Below are positions 20,974 through 33,189 of a stretch of DNA of 64,000 nt, piece by piece. The DNA lies in NCBI GenBank assembly GCA_002197995.1, contig NGZR01000004.1:5208001-5272000 (forward strand), written 5' to 3'. Position numbers and translations under genes: made by a program. The notes beneath the pieces were generated by a model. It did not search any database and was not told the DNA's origin. It was given only the letters and a program-made list of their open reading frames with translations. The DNA comes from Gaeumannomyces sp. JS-464 (taxonomy: Eukaryota > Ascomycota > Sordariomycetes > Magnaporthales > Magnaporthaceae). Each line of letters starts with the position of its first letter. Positions within the stretch are counted from its first letter, which is position 1.

Positions 20974-23764
20974 GTTAATGCATTAATAAAACCAAAAGTT
21001 ATTATTAAAAATTTGTAGCATTTAAGTTTTATTTTAAAAATTGTTAACCATTTTTGGCTTTTTTTAATCCGTATTAAGTTATAAATTTTCCTTAAATTTA
21101 AAACTGTAAAATATTAGGTTTTGCCGAGTTTATTTCGTAGTTTGTTAATAAAAAGTAAAAAATATTAATTTTTAATTATAACCTCGTTTAACGGGCGGTA
21201 ATCGACGCATATTCGCTTCGTTTTGTGTTTTTTTTTAAAATCCCGTATTTTATTAAAAAATCGAAAGGTTTTATATATTCTTTTTGTAAGTTTTTTTTTA
21301 ATTGTTTTTTTAACACCTTTTATTATTATAGGTTAAATTAGTACAGCTTTTAATATTTAAATTGCGTGTTTAGTTTAATTTTAATTTTAAAATTAAACGG
21401 TTTATATTTGGGAAACACCGTTTAAGATTTTTTAAAACAATTTTTTATATTAATAGTATTTTTTTTTAAAACATTTACGAGCTTTTTTTTAGTATTCGTT
21501 TAGTTATTTTAATCGCTTTCCATTTTAAATAATCGTGTATTTGTTAATATTAAATGTAAAAATGGATTGCTAAATTTTATTACCGTTATAACCTTTTTTA
21601 TTGCTTTTTATATTTACGTTTTAAGGTTTATAACTAGTAAACCGTTTTAATTACTTATAACTTTTTTTATTAAATTTAACTAGTGGTTTAATTTATTCGT
21701 AAATTATTTTTTTTAAATTAAAAGATTTCGAAAATAATATTTCCTTTTTTTATATTTAGCTCGTTTAATATAATAGTAACGTTTTCCTTATTTCGGGTGC
21801 GTAATATTATTAGTTATATTTTTCGGTCGATTTATTTTTTATTATAAGCGATAGGTATTTTTTCGACCGTTTTTAATTAATACGGTTAACGTTTTTAATT
21901 TATAAAGATTTTATACCGTTTAACCATTTATAACGATATATAATCGCTTTATACTTTGCAATTAATTATTACCGTAACTTTTTTTTTAATATTTTATCCG
22001 GAACGTTAATAAATCGTACGGTCGATTTAATTTTATTATCGCGAAGGTTTTTATTAATTTTCGTTTCCCATTTCGTACTTTTTGCTCGAGTGGTTTTTTT
22101 AATTTTTTAATAAAAAAAAACGAATACCGTACGTTTATTTCTTTATCCGGGTCGAACGGGACGTACGTTTGCGCGATTTTTAATACTAAGTTTCCGCTTT
22201 TTATATTATATGCATTTTGCATTTTACAATTTCGCATTATTTTTAATCGAGCGTTTTAATAACATATAATATCGGGTACCGTTTGTTAAGTTTAAAAATT
22301 GCGGTAAACCTGCCGATTCGAGCTGGTTTTTACCGTAGCAATTGAAGTACTAAACGGGGTTTAATTTTGGGTTTACTTTTTATTTTTTATAAAAAAAATC
22401 GTGTTTAAATATAAGTTGTAAATGAAATTTGCATTTTTTATAAATGCATTTTGCTTAAAAAAAGTGCAGGTATTTAAAGTGTTTTAAATTAACGCTAAAG
22501 TAATTTTTAAGTTTTAACGCAGCTTTTTTTTTTTAGCTCGCTTGCGTTGTTAAACTAATAGTTAACGTATTTAATTTTTTATTAGTTATTAAACCACGAT
22601 AAAAGTTAGCTGTTATTTTTTTCCGCCGAGGTAGCGTGGCGTAACGGGCTATTTGGGTATTTTGGAATTTTAACGTTTTAAAAGCATTTTAAAACGTTAA
22701 AAAGCGTAAAAATGCGCTAATTTTTCTAATTTCCCTGCTTTTCGCGAATTATAAGTATAAAAGTTACGTCGTTTAAGCTTTTTGCTCGTTTTTAAAACTC
22801 GATCGCTTTAAAGTTTTAACTGTTTCAATTTATTTTAACGTTAGTGTTTAAATTTTCGGGTTTGCGAAAAAAATAGGTTTAACTTAAAAGTTCCTTTTTT
22901 ATATCGCTTATTAAAATTGCTTTTTTTTAAGCTTTATAAAAAGTGGCGTTGTTTTTTTTTCGAATTTATAAACCTGGAAATAACGCGTTATTTTCCTTCG
23001 CTATTATACTCGACTTTTATAATTTTAAATATAACGATGCTTCGTGGTTTTCGAAAGTACTATTTAATAACCTTTTTATCGAATTAGTATATAGCATATA
23101 ATTCGTTATAATAGCACGTTTAACTAAACGCTAACCCGGGGGATAGCCTTTTTTATATCGGGCTTTTTTACGTTTGTTAAAAGTTAAGTATTTAACGGTT
23201 ATTATCTCGTTAAAAACAATTTGCTTTAATATAACCGGTTTAATTACATTTAAAACACTTCCCGCTTTTCGAGTTTTGCTTTTGCTTTTTTTGCTATTTT
23301 TATTACTAGTAAGCGGCTTTCGCGTTAAAATTTATAAAGCTTAAATGCGTTTTATAAACCGTAATAAGTTATTACTTAGCTTTTTTTTTAGTTAGCTTTA
23401 TTAATTTATACTACGTTTTTAAAACTATATCCTTTTTTTCCTATTATCGTTTGTATAATTTATCGCTAATACAAACCGCGTTTTTAACGTAATTCGTAAA
23501 AAACTTTAAGCGATTTTACTTTGCAAGTTTATTTTTTACGTTTTCGCGTAATCCGTTATAAAAATGCAATATTAGCGTGGCGTTATTTTAATCGAATTTA
23601 GTATTAATTTATTAAAATTTCGTTGCGTATTTAGCTACGACCTTTTGCTATTTAAAAGCTGGCAAGTTTTTTTCGGCGATTTAAATTTCGTTAATTGTTT
23701 TAAACATTTTTCCAACTTTTTTTTCGAAAGTTTCGAAACTAGCGAAAATGATTTTAATAGCTTT

Positions 23765-24296
23765 TGTAAATATATAAGGTTTTAATTAAAACGTGTTTAC
23801 GCTAATTACAATAGTTAACAGGGTTACGTTTAATTAATACGGGCTTTGTTAAGCATTACAAGTAGTGCTAATAAAGCTTTAAGCTTAGTAGGTGGTATAA
23901 GCTTGTATTGCAAAAAGGGGTCGCCAATTCGACTTTTTTATATACCTTTCGACATCGATCCCGCGGGCCCCCCGCTTAAAAGGTTCCGGTACCGCACGCG
24001 ATTTTCCGAAAAATTATTTTATATAAGGAAATTAAAAAATCGACCCACGGCTATTAAAGCCATTTTTACATTGGGCTTTTAAATATAACTTGTGCAATTT
24101 TCACCCCTATTTCGGCGCGTGCAAAGTAAGTAAATTAAATAGCTTTATAACGGCTAACTTAAACGTTATAACACGTTATAAACCGACATTATGCATAAAT
24201 TTATAAAAGTACAAAGTAGGTAATACAAAGTAAGTAGTACGGGGTAAGTAAGGTTTATACACTTAACTTTAGCTAAATACATTAATTATTTTAACA
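23765..24296 (-). repeat. F 3' LTR
   Basis: Nearly identical in layout to 40236-40768. Contains GACCCACGGCTATTAAAGCC and the repeated GTACAAAGTAGGTAATACAA-type words near its end. A third, inverted copy is at 62325-63029. Confidence 0.9.
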
Positions 24297-24399
24297 CCCC
24301 TTTTTTTACTATTTCCTTTTAAAAATTAAGAAAAATTTATTTAAAATTAAAATAATACGGTTATTAAAGTAAACAAAAAGAAATTTTATATACGTTAAC

Positions 24400-27300
24400 T
24401 TGCACTACCGATAACTAATAAGCACGTTAAATAAAAACTAAGCTTTAATATTTAAGCTTAAAAGCTTTAAAAAGGTTTTATGCATTAAAAGGGTTAACGG
24501 TTTAATTAGCCTATTAGCAGGCATTTTTTTTAATGTTTAAATACTTTATTATAATTGTACCTGCTTTTACTTCTTCCTTAACGAAATGGAACTTTAACAA
24601 CATGTGTTTAATTCGTAAATGCAAAGTAAGGTTATATGCATTACTAATAAAGCTTTAGTTATTGCTAAAAATTGTAATAGGTTTATTAATAAGGTTTTAA
24701 AGCTTTATAAACAAGTATTTTAACCACTTCGCTTTTCGAAAGGTTTTTACTAAAGTATTAATTTTAGCTTTTATAATGTTAAAAGCTATAATATTAGCCT
24801 TTTTGCATTTCTAATAAATAAGGCTTTCGGCTAGCATAAAAAAGTAGTTATAAATTAATTTAAAAGTACTTAAATTTTTAGCAAAATCGCTATTGCTAAA
24901 ACCAATTAATTACAATAAATTACCTTTCGTAAATTTCTTTTTTTAATTTGCTTTAATTAATTCCTTTTTGTAATTATAGCATATAGCTAAATTACGAGTG
25001 TTGTTTAAATATTTAAACAGGTTTTTTGCGGCGTTAATATGCGTGTTAATAGCTTTTATTAAGTAGCGTAAAATTTATTAAATAGCGAAACCGATATCCG
25101 GGCGGGTTAACAGCATTAAGTACATAACGGTTTTTATAATCTTTTGTAATAGTTTAATTTTAGCAAAAGTTACAAGTAATCCGCTTGTATTTTTAAACAC
25201 GTTTAGTTATAAAAGGATACTTATAAATCGAAAAGCTTTTAACCCGAACGTTTAAAGCATTTTGTTAATATACTAGCTTTAATAAATTTAAAAAAGCCGT
25301 TTAAACTTATCTTTTATAATTTAAACATTTAAAAAGTAAGTGGCAAACTTGCGATCTTTTAATGCATACACTTTATATAGCGACTTTTTAAAAGTATTAA
25401 TATATTTAATATTAGGCTTAATTAACAAGCAGTTATTTACAAAAGTAATAATAAAGTGCTTTGTTTTAGCATTAAAGTAAACCGCTGGATTAAAAATAAG
25501 CGAGGTAAACCTTTCCGACTTTAATAGGTTTTTTTAGCTTATTTTGCCATTTACGAGGCTTTTATTTTAAATTATACAGTGCTTTTTTAATAAAATTACT
25601 TGTTTTTTAATGGTTTTAAAGTTAAATTGTTTTGCTATTTTTTTAACTTTAAATGTTGCAATAACTAACCATTTTTTTAAAACCTTTTAAAATATTTAAA
25701 TAAATATTTACGTTAAGGTTACTATTAAAAAATGCTTTAATAAAATCGATTTGTTCGATTTCCCGGTTTTTTACAATAGCAAAAACTAATAAAATACGCC
25801 AGGTAAGCAGTATACTAGTAAAAGCAAAAGTTTTTACGAAATTAAGCCTTTTATTTGTAAAAAACCTTTAGCAATTAGCTTAGCTTTATACTTTATAAAG
25901 CGATTTTTTTTATCTTTTTTAAGCTTAAATACCGGTCGATAAGTAATTAATTTTCGCCTTTTTAATAGTTTAGCTTTAAGGAAAAAGCTAAAAGTTCTAG
26001 CTTGTAAAAGTTGCTCGAACTTAAAACTTAAAGCGGTTAACCAGTCCTTTTTATAAAAGCTTTTTAAAACCTGTTTATAAAAGTTAAGTTCGCTATTTTT
26101 AATAGGCTTTTTCTTTTTAACAGCCTGCTTAGCTTTATAGCAAATATATTAAACGAAATCGTCGAGTTTTATTAAGTTTAGTTTAAGTAGTACCTTTTAT
26201 ATTATATTTTCGAGATTATCGTCGATACGCACTTTTTTATCCACTTTATTTACTGGTATTTTAAGCGTTAATAGCGCTATAATTGTAAGACTTTTAAAAG
26301 GTCGAATAGTAAGGTAAGCAAGCTTAAAAGGCCTATTTATAAAGTTTGGTAACGGGGCCGTTAAAATACTCGTAGGTTTTTAATTTTTTTAAAAATCGAT
26401 TTCCACTTCGCTTTTAAAATCGCTATCGGGGTTAAAAACACTACTTTTTTAATGCCTTTTTTAACAGGGTTTTTAATAATAACCCCTTTTAAAATCCTTT
26501 CCTTTTTTAAAACGAGATTTTTTATTATTACCCCTTTTAATATTTTAATAATCGAAGTTTTATATACTGCTTTACGGTTAAACGCATATATAAATATAAT
26601 AGTTTTGCTTAAAGCTTTTAAAAGCTTAACGGGTTTCGTTTTAATAGCTAGTTTTTTTAATTTTACCTTACGCTTTAAAAGAATTAAAACCTTCGCGTAA
26701 GTACTAATTACCCGATAATAGCCTAAATTAAGCTTATAAAAAAAACCGGGTTTTATTTCGTTATAAAACTTTTAGTAAAAGCTAACCTCCTTATTAGTAA
26801 CCGCCGTAACGTTTACTAATTTAACTATTAAAAGTAAAACGTAGCATTATAAATAAAACGGCAAGCTAATCGCGTTAATTATAACTTTAAACCTATTTAA
26901 AATTACCCGAACAGTGCGTTCCGATAAGCCATTTTAACCGTGGTTATAAAAGTTCGACGAATCGAATGCTGTGTTTTTGCGTTCGAGCTAAGCCTTTAAC
27001 GCCGTATTTACCTTTTTTCCACTATTAAAAAAAAGCTTTATAAAGTAGCGCTCGTATTTTGCTTTTAATGCTTTAAAAAAAAACTTAATAGCGGAGTACA
27101 GTATTAGGCTTTACTTATTTGGTAGTTAAAAAATCTATTAAAACTTTAATTTTCGATTAATAAGTATAAAAATTACGGGTTTTTTATTATATAACGTTAA
27201 AAATAAAATAATTATATCCTTTTCGATAAAACTTAAAACATTATCCGGAAAAGGTAATAGGCTTTTTTTAGTTTTTCATACCGTTATAATTTTAACACAT

Positions 27301-29000
27301 GTTACGCATTGCAACTTTTATATTTTATCGAAGTTAAAAAAACCAAAAGTAATTTTAGCGGTTTTTTTTAACAAAGCTAATTTTAAATGCCCTAATTTGC
27401 GATGTTAAAGCAACGTTTTAAAAGCTAGTTTTTCGTTACACCCTTTTATTACATCACTTTTAGCGCTTACCCATCCGTCGGCAAACTTCCGGAGGCTTTT
27501 AAAAGTAATATTAATAAAAAAAGCCGCTTGTACTTTACTTATTGTAAAAGATTTTAACATGGATTTTTTGCATAAAAATTTTTTTTTTTAGTAAAGTAAT
27601 GTTTTTTAAAATGGGCTTTTTAATAAATTTGTTTAATAGCTTGCTAAACTTATAAGGTTTAATTACACGGGAGTTTTTAAAGCTTTTTACATTAAATTTA
27701 AACTTATTACCCCCGAAGCTAATTTTTTCTTATAATACGAGGTAGTTTTACTTTTAATATAAAGTAGCTTTTTCGTTTAATCCATATTTTCTTTTAAATT
27801 AAAATCGAAACGAGCATATTCTTTTTAATTTACAAAAAAAACGTTATTAAGTTTAACGCTAATTACGGGAATTACCCGCTGTGCGGTTTGGTTAAAAACT
27901 TAAGCTATACTAAGATTTTTTGCGAATATTAGGCAATATATGCCTTTTAACGTTAAAAAAAAGCCATGTTTAACTGGATCCAAAACGCTTTAACATTTGC
28001 AATTTAAATTATATAAACCCTGTTTAATAAAAACTTCGCTTAACTAATAATATCGCAAACACTAATAATATTAATATCGAAATCGGGAATATATAACACT
28101 TGGTTAAAAGTTATAGTTTCGAAATTATTAGGTTTATTAAAACGACGAACTGTTAATTTAACAATGCTAATACTTTTAAAAATTACCAAACCGCTACCCT
28201 TTTTATTACTATTTCGCATTTGGTGTTAAAAGTAGTAAAATGCTTTTTAAAATTAAAAATGTAATTTGTACCTTTTATATTATATAGTATAAACGCATTA
28301 AAAGTGCGTTAGTTTTTAACGTGTTTGCTTTTACTATTAAAGTGTTTACAACACGTGCAATGCATTATAACCGGTAAATTAAAAGTAGTTAAAACTTTTA
28401 AATTAGATTTAAAATCCGAAAAATCACTGCTAATTTATATATTAAATAACTTTAAATCCATTATACCGCTAATTATAGCGTTACGTTCCGAAACTTTTTT
28501 AAAAAGGTAAAATTCGCTAACAGCTTTTAAAAAAAGGTTATAATTTAGCGTTACAAAAAAAGTTTTTTTAATTATATACAGTTATTAAGAAACTTAACTA
28601 GTAAAAAATTAAAAATAAAGTTAAACTCGCTAATAAACCTTTTAAATTTAGCGAAATTTAAAGAATAAACCTTTTATAAAAGGCATTTTTTTAAAATTTT
28701 AAACGTTAAAAAGTAACTATTTTTTAAAGCGATAAATGCTAAAATCGGATTCGTTTCCTACGTAATAATGTAAAGTGTTTTCTTATTACAGCTATTTTTA
28801 AAAAATAGTAAACTTAAAGCCTAATTTTTAATAAAAATGTTTATAACGAGTTTTGGGTATTTGTAAACCCTAATATACCTATTGCGGTAAATTGTAACGC
28901 TAGCGTATATTTCCATTTAACGTAATTAAAAGCCCCTCGTAACTTCGAGGTTTTTAAAACAAAATATACCTTTTTAAACAACTTTTTTATTACAAAGTTA
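24400..29000 (-). pseudogene. F pol (copia type)
   Basis: Minus-strand words: a gag_pre-integrase segment at about 27,300-27,470 (HRR.GHLKLALLKKTAKITFG, then CVTC), integrase left of it, RT in 26,200-25,000 with YLMLLTRPDIGFAI near 25,080-25,130 (copia's MYLMVGTRPDI box), and RNase H toward 24,400. The frames are ruined by stops and frameshifts. Confidence 0.7.
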
Positions 29001-30048
29001 TTATAAGTGAAAATGCTAAAAGCAGGTAGTGGAACAATGTTTTCACCATTAAAATTTACAAGGTTTTTAGCGTTTTTAAATGCATTTGGTTGTTTTGAAC
29101 CGGTAATACCGGCGGGGTAAGTGTATTCCCCGTTGCTTTTTTTTACTTTTAAATGCTTTTAATAACGCTAATAACCTTGCATTTTGCTTTTTAATTTTAG
29201 CTATTAATTTAATAAGTACATTAATTTTAATTGCTTGCGTTTTAACTTAATTAATAAGTTATTTTAACGTGGTTATCCCTAAATTATTAGTACCGTCGTT
29301 TAAATCATTTTACATATTTGCTTATAATACTTAAAACGGTAACTAATAGCAGTTAATTTTTGCAATTATTTTATATGTTAAAATATTAAAAAAACAGTTT
29401 ATAAAAGCAATAAATATATTGCGTAAATGCCTAAAAATTACCGTTTTCCAAGGCTTTATACAGTTGTTTTGCTTTAACTAACCTAAAAAGTGCTAAACTT
29501 TTAAGGTTTTATTTAATAGTTATTTTAACGTAACTAGTTTAAAGTTTATAAAGCTTTAAAGCTTTTTTACAGTTATAAAATAACCTTATAAATAACTTAT
29601 ACAATTTATTTATATAACGTATTTGTTATAAAGTAACTATTACAAAGTAAAACGGTAAAAGGTACTCGTTATAAGGTAAGTGTTACAAGGTAACTGCTAA
29701 AGCTAACGAGGCTTTATAATAATAGGGCTTTTTTACAACTATTGGTAAATTAACCTAAAATTAAGCTAGCTTTAAGCTTTTTAATCCAACTCCACGTACT
29801 TTAATAAGGACTTTAAAGTGCAGCTATTTAGCGTTTTTTTAAATATTAAAGCACTATTACATTAATTAAACCAATAAGCTCGTTTAAATGTGCGCATTAG
29901 CCATTTTAATATTTTTACCGCGAAAGTACGCTATAAAGTAGGTTACAAACTGCTTTAACCGAGGTGTGGCTTTTATTAAGCTGCATAACAATTTACGCAA
30001 CGTTACTTTTGCAATTAACAAACTTAATAAGTTAGTAAACGGCTTTTA
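29001..30048 (-). pseudogene. F gag/5' pol part left of the D3 insertion
   Basis: Position and strand place this in F's gag to early pol. It is continuous with 39389-40235 across D3, whose flanks are TTTTA duplications. No clear domain could be read; a short GTAAG/TACAAAG-rich stretch lies at 29,600-29,700. Confidence 0.4.
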
Positions 30049-30256
30049 TATTACAATTAAAAGTTTACTTTTAAAGTAAAGCACTTTAAAAGCGGAAAGG
30101 ATAATATCGCTAGTACTAATAAATAAAAAAACACGTAATTTAAAAGGACAATTTAATTGCTTACCTTAAAAAATGCTTAAAAGCTAACTTAAGTTAACTA
30201 ATGCTAAAACTTTAGTTAAATTTATTTAAAATAAAAGGAAATCCATTTTTTATATA

Positions 30257-32114
30257 ACGTGGTTTACAAGTAAATGGAACACATAAGCGAATAAAACACG
30301 CGATCGCGATAATACGACGCGTTTCCTCCTACTATTAACTCCTTTACTAACAAATATAGCAAAACAAAATAAAAAAAGCAAATTAATCCTCGCTTTTTAA
30401 GCTTTGCAATCCGACTTAAAACTAAATTTTTAAACCGCTGCCAAAATTTATTCCGTCGCTTTTGCCACCCTATCGCGTCGAAAACACGGCCAATTTGCTC
30501 GATGCGATAGCATGCCTAAATTACGGAAATTAACGAAATCCGAAAAAAAAGCGCTTGTTAAATATATACTTAAGCTGGATTCGCGAGCATTCCCTTCCCG
30601 GCCTTTTAATGTTAAAAACATGGCTAACCGATTGCTCGCCGAACGCGACGCGAGCGCCGTCGGTAAAAACTGGGTTGCAAACTTCGTTAAACGCCGCGCA
30701 AAGCTCGGCACGCGTTAAATTCGAAAGTACGATTACCAAAAAGCCAAATGCGAAAATCCTAAGCTCGTTTTTGCCTAATTTAACCTTATACGAAATATTA
30801 TAGTTAAATATGGCATTTTAAATAACGACATTTACAATTTCGACGAAACCGGCTTTTTTATAAGCATAATCGCCGCTGTTATAATTATTACAACGTTAAA
30901 AAGCCGTGGTAAAGCAAAGCTAATCCAGTTTAGCAATCGGGAATGGGCTATAATTATTTAAAAGGTTAACTATTGCGGTTAAGCGATTTTTTTTTATTAT
31001 CGTTAAAAGGCAGTACCATTTGGCCAATTGGTATTCGAAAACCGACCTTTTACGCGACTAGGTTATTTTAACGAATGCTAACGGTGAATTACGAACGAGC
31101 TCGGTTTAAAATGGATTTAGCATTTCGATAAGCATATTGCATCGCGCATAAAAGGCAACCATCGTTTGTTAGTGCTAAACGGCTACGAAAGCTACCATTT
31201 AACGGATTTCGAGCTTTACTGCTAAAAATATAATATTATTACGCTTTACATGCTTTTATATTCGTTTTACTTCTTTTAGCCGTTTAACGTTAAGTGTTTT
31301 AACCCGTTAAAAAAAGCGTACAGTCGACAAATCGAAGATTTAATAAGGTTATACGTTAACCACGTAATTAAAATCGAGTTCCTTTCGGCGTTTAAAACGG
31401 CATTTTTTAATTCCATAACCGAAAAAAATATTTAAAAAGGTTTCCGAAAAGCTGGCTTTGCTTTTTTTAATCCGGATTCGGTTTTGGAAAAGCTGGATGT
31501 AAGGCTACGGATTTTAACTCCCCCGAAAAAGCCTTTAAACAACGCCGAACTTTAAACTTTTAAAACGTTTTAAACAGTTAAAAACGCAACTTCGTAATCC
31601 GAACATATTAAAACTCGGATTTCCAATTACCGGAGCAGCTTTTCGTTACTTATACTATCGGTTGTAAACTAATTAACAAAAAGGGCTAAAGCAATTATGC
31701 ATCGGGTTAACCTTTTAAAAGAAAAGTGCTTTAAATTACGAAAAGCGAACGAAGTATTAAGCAAACGCCGAAAGGCTAAAAAAACACGTGTTCGATAAAA
31801 AGGGTTACATACTGTTAAAAAAATACGAAATGTTTTAAACCAGGAAAAGCTGGATAAGTAATTATAGCAAAAAATGCGCGATTATAAAGGTTAAAAAAAA
31901 GGGCGACGACGATTCGTCGGCGATGTGGCACTTACGGCAAAACCGGATATAATGCGCGCATTTGTTAAAAAAAAGTAAAAACGTTCGATGTATACAGTTT
32001 TAAATAGTTTAAACGGATTTTTGGCGTTGTTAGGTTAGTATGCGCATTAATTAACCGGAAGTTAAGTGTGGGTGTTTCATTCGCTTATGTGTTCCACTTA
32101 CTTGTAAACCACGT
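30257..32114 (+). mobile_element. Fot1/pogo-like DNA transposon 2, inside the D3 LTR
   Basis: An 1858-bp element with terminal inverted repeats ACGTGGTTTACAAGTAAATG and its complement, TA on both sides. The intact LTR at 38910-39388 reads through the same site (TTTTATATACCCGTTATTCG near 39,110). Confidence 0.9.
30512..31798 (+). pseudogene. Fot1-2 transposase
   Basis: ATG 30512 opens a CENP-B-type helix-turn-helix: MPKLRKLTKSEKKALVKYI, NVKNMANRLLAERDASAVGK and WVANFVKRRAKLGTR (residues 1-68), then stop codons start. Further on are NFDETGFFI (first catalytic D, about 30,834), LNGYESYH (second D changed to N), CFNPLKKAYSRQIED, and a basic coiled C-terminus ending KKTRVR at 31,796. Length matches the about 430-residue Fot1 class. 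Stops are TAA/TAG. Transposition would be cut-and-paste at TA. Confidence 0.8.
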
Positions 32115-32553
32115 TATACGTTATTCGTTTTTAACAATTTTTTTAAATTTATAGCTTTGCCGCAAATTTATAAATCCTTTGCAGATTTATTGCTTTATTA
32201 TAAATCCACAAATCTTTTTTAAATTTATTGCTTTATTAACAATTTACAAATCTTTTTTAAACCACGTAATTCCACGTATTTTAATGCGGGGTAAAGCACC
32301 ATTTAAAGCTTTTCCCGTTTTATTATTTTAAGGTTTGCATATTAATCGTAACATTAGGTTTTCCTTTTTAAGCTAAGTTTTTTTGGTTTCGTTTTATCGC
32401 TCCGCTTTTTATTAATAGTAAATACTTTTTTTTTACCATTTCCTATTTTTTTTTACTTTAACAAATATTTAGTTAAATGCGAAAATGTTTTTTTGCGAAA
32501 AAAACCGTTAATTGTAAAAAACTTTTAACGATTATTTTTTTTATTGCTTCGAA

Positions 32554-32882
32554 ATGCCTTCCTATTTTATTATTACGAGGTTTTAAAACGTAAAAAATGT
32601 AAAACTTTTTTTTAAAATTTATCCCGATATGTAAAATGCTTTTAAATTAACCGATTAAAATGCGACATTTTAAAGCTTTCGCTTATAAAGCTTCGAAATA
32701 TTATTATGCAGCATTTTAAGCTTAAAGCCGAGTTGGAAAAAACGGAAAAAAAAGTTTTCCGTTTTCGGAAATAAAAACGGATATGGTTAGAAAAAATAAT
32801 GCGTGCGGTACGCCGTGGTATTAATTTAATAAAGGAATTAAAGCGTGTCGAACGGGAAAAAGTCGACCGGGAAGCTTATTAA
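32554..32882 (+). pseudogene. D-family antisense ORF (D3 copy)
   Basis: Homologous to 1853-2200 but on the plus strand because D3 is inverted. ATG 32554 begins MPS, the cysteines are largely lost, and the coiled part is readable with frameshifts: KLKAELEKTEKKV, IMRAVRRGIN and ELKRVEREKVDREAY before the stop at 32880-32882. An upstream part (RKCFFAKK, from 32477) aligns with MFGRVRKRLFAEKK in D5. Confidence 0.55.
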
Positions 32883-33017
32883 ACTGCCTCGCAACTTAAG
32901 CCATTCGCAACTTTTACCGTTTCCCTCGATTAGCAAACGTTTAAAGTTAATTTTAACTTAAACCTGTTTGCCTTTTTTAACCGCGGTAAATCGTAATTTT
33001 TTAAATAACTATTTTAA

Positions 33018-33085
33018 GTTTTATAACGCATTAAATGTGGTTTTGGGTTTTTTGCCGAAGTTTCGGGTTCGAATTTTAACACGAT
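33018..33085 (+). pseudogene. tRNA-like sequence inside D3
   Basis: Counterpart of 1654-1724: GTGGTTTTGGGTTTTTTGCC, then GAAGTTTCGGGTTCGAAT retaining most of the B-box, then AACACGAT. Orientation is opposite to pol as in D1 and D4. Confidence 0.5.
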
Positions 33086-33189
33086 AATTATTAAAAACCC
33101 AATTATCGAGCTTTCGGCGATTGGTTTTATAATTAGTTTTGCTTTTACTAACTTTTTTAAATGCTTTTACCGGTATTCCGCTAAAGCTT

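Larger units (their letters stand above)
3585..23764 (-). mobile_element. D2: chromovirus copy split by elements B and C
   Basis: Three pieces (3585-3943, 11461-11569, 20979-23764) are collinear with D3 at about 34,930-38,440. Read on the minus strand they give gag end with a CCHC knuckle (about 23,225-23,280), protease region, RT and the start of RNase H. The left end is truncated against element H, and the right end abuts the copia element F at 23765, so neither LTR is present. The coding sequence is heavily decayed. Confidence 0.8.
30049..32353 (-). repeat. D3 3' LTR split by Fot1-2
   Basis: Plus strand starts TATTACAATTAAAAG and ends GCATATTAATCGTAACA, the complement of the D LTR termini. 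Removing 30257-32114 and one TA leaves about 445 bp. The complementary purine tract (AAAAAGGAAAACCTAA on the minus strand) lies at 32,354-32,372. Confidence 0.85.
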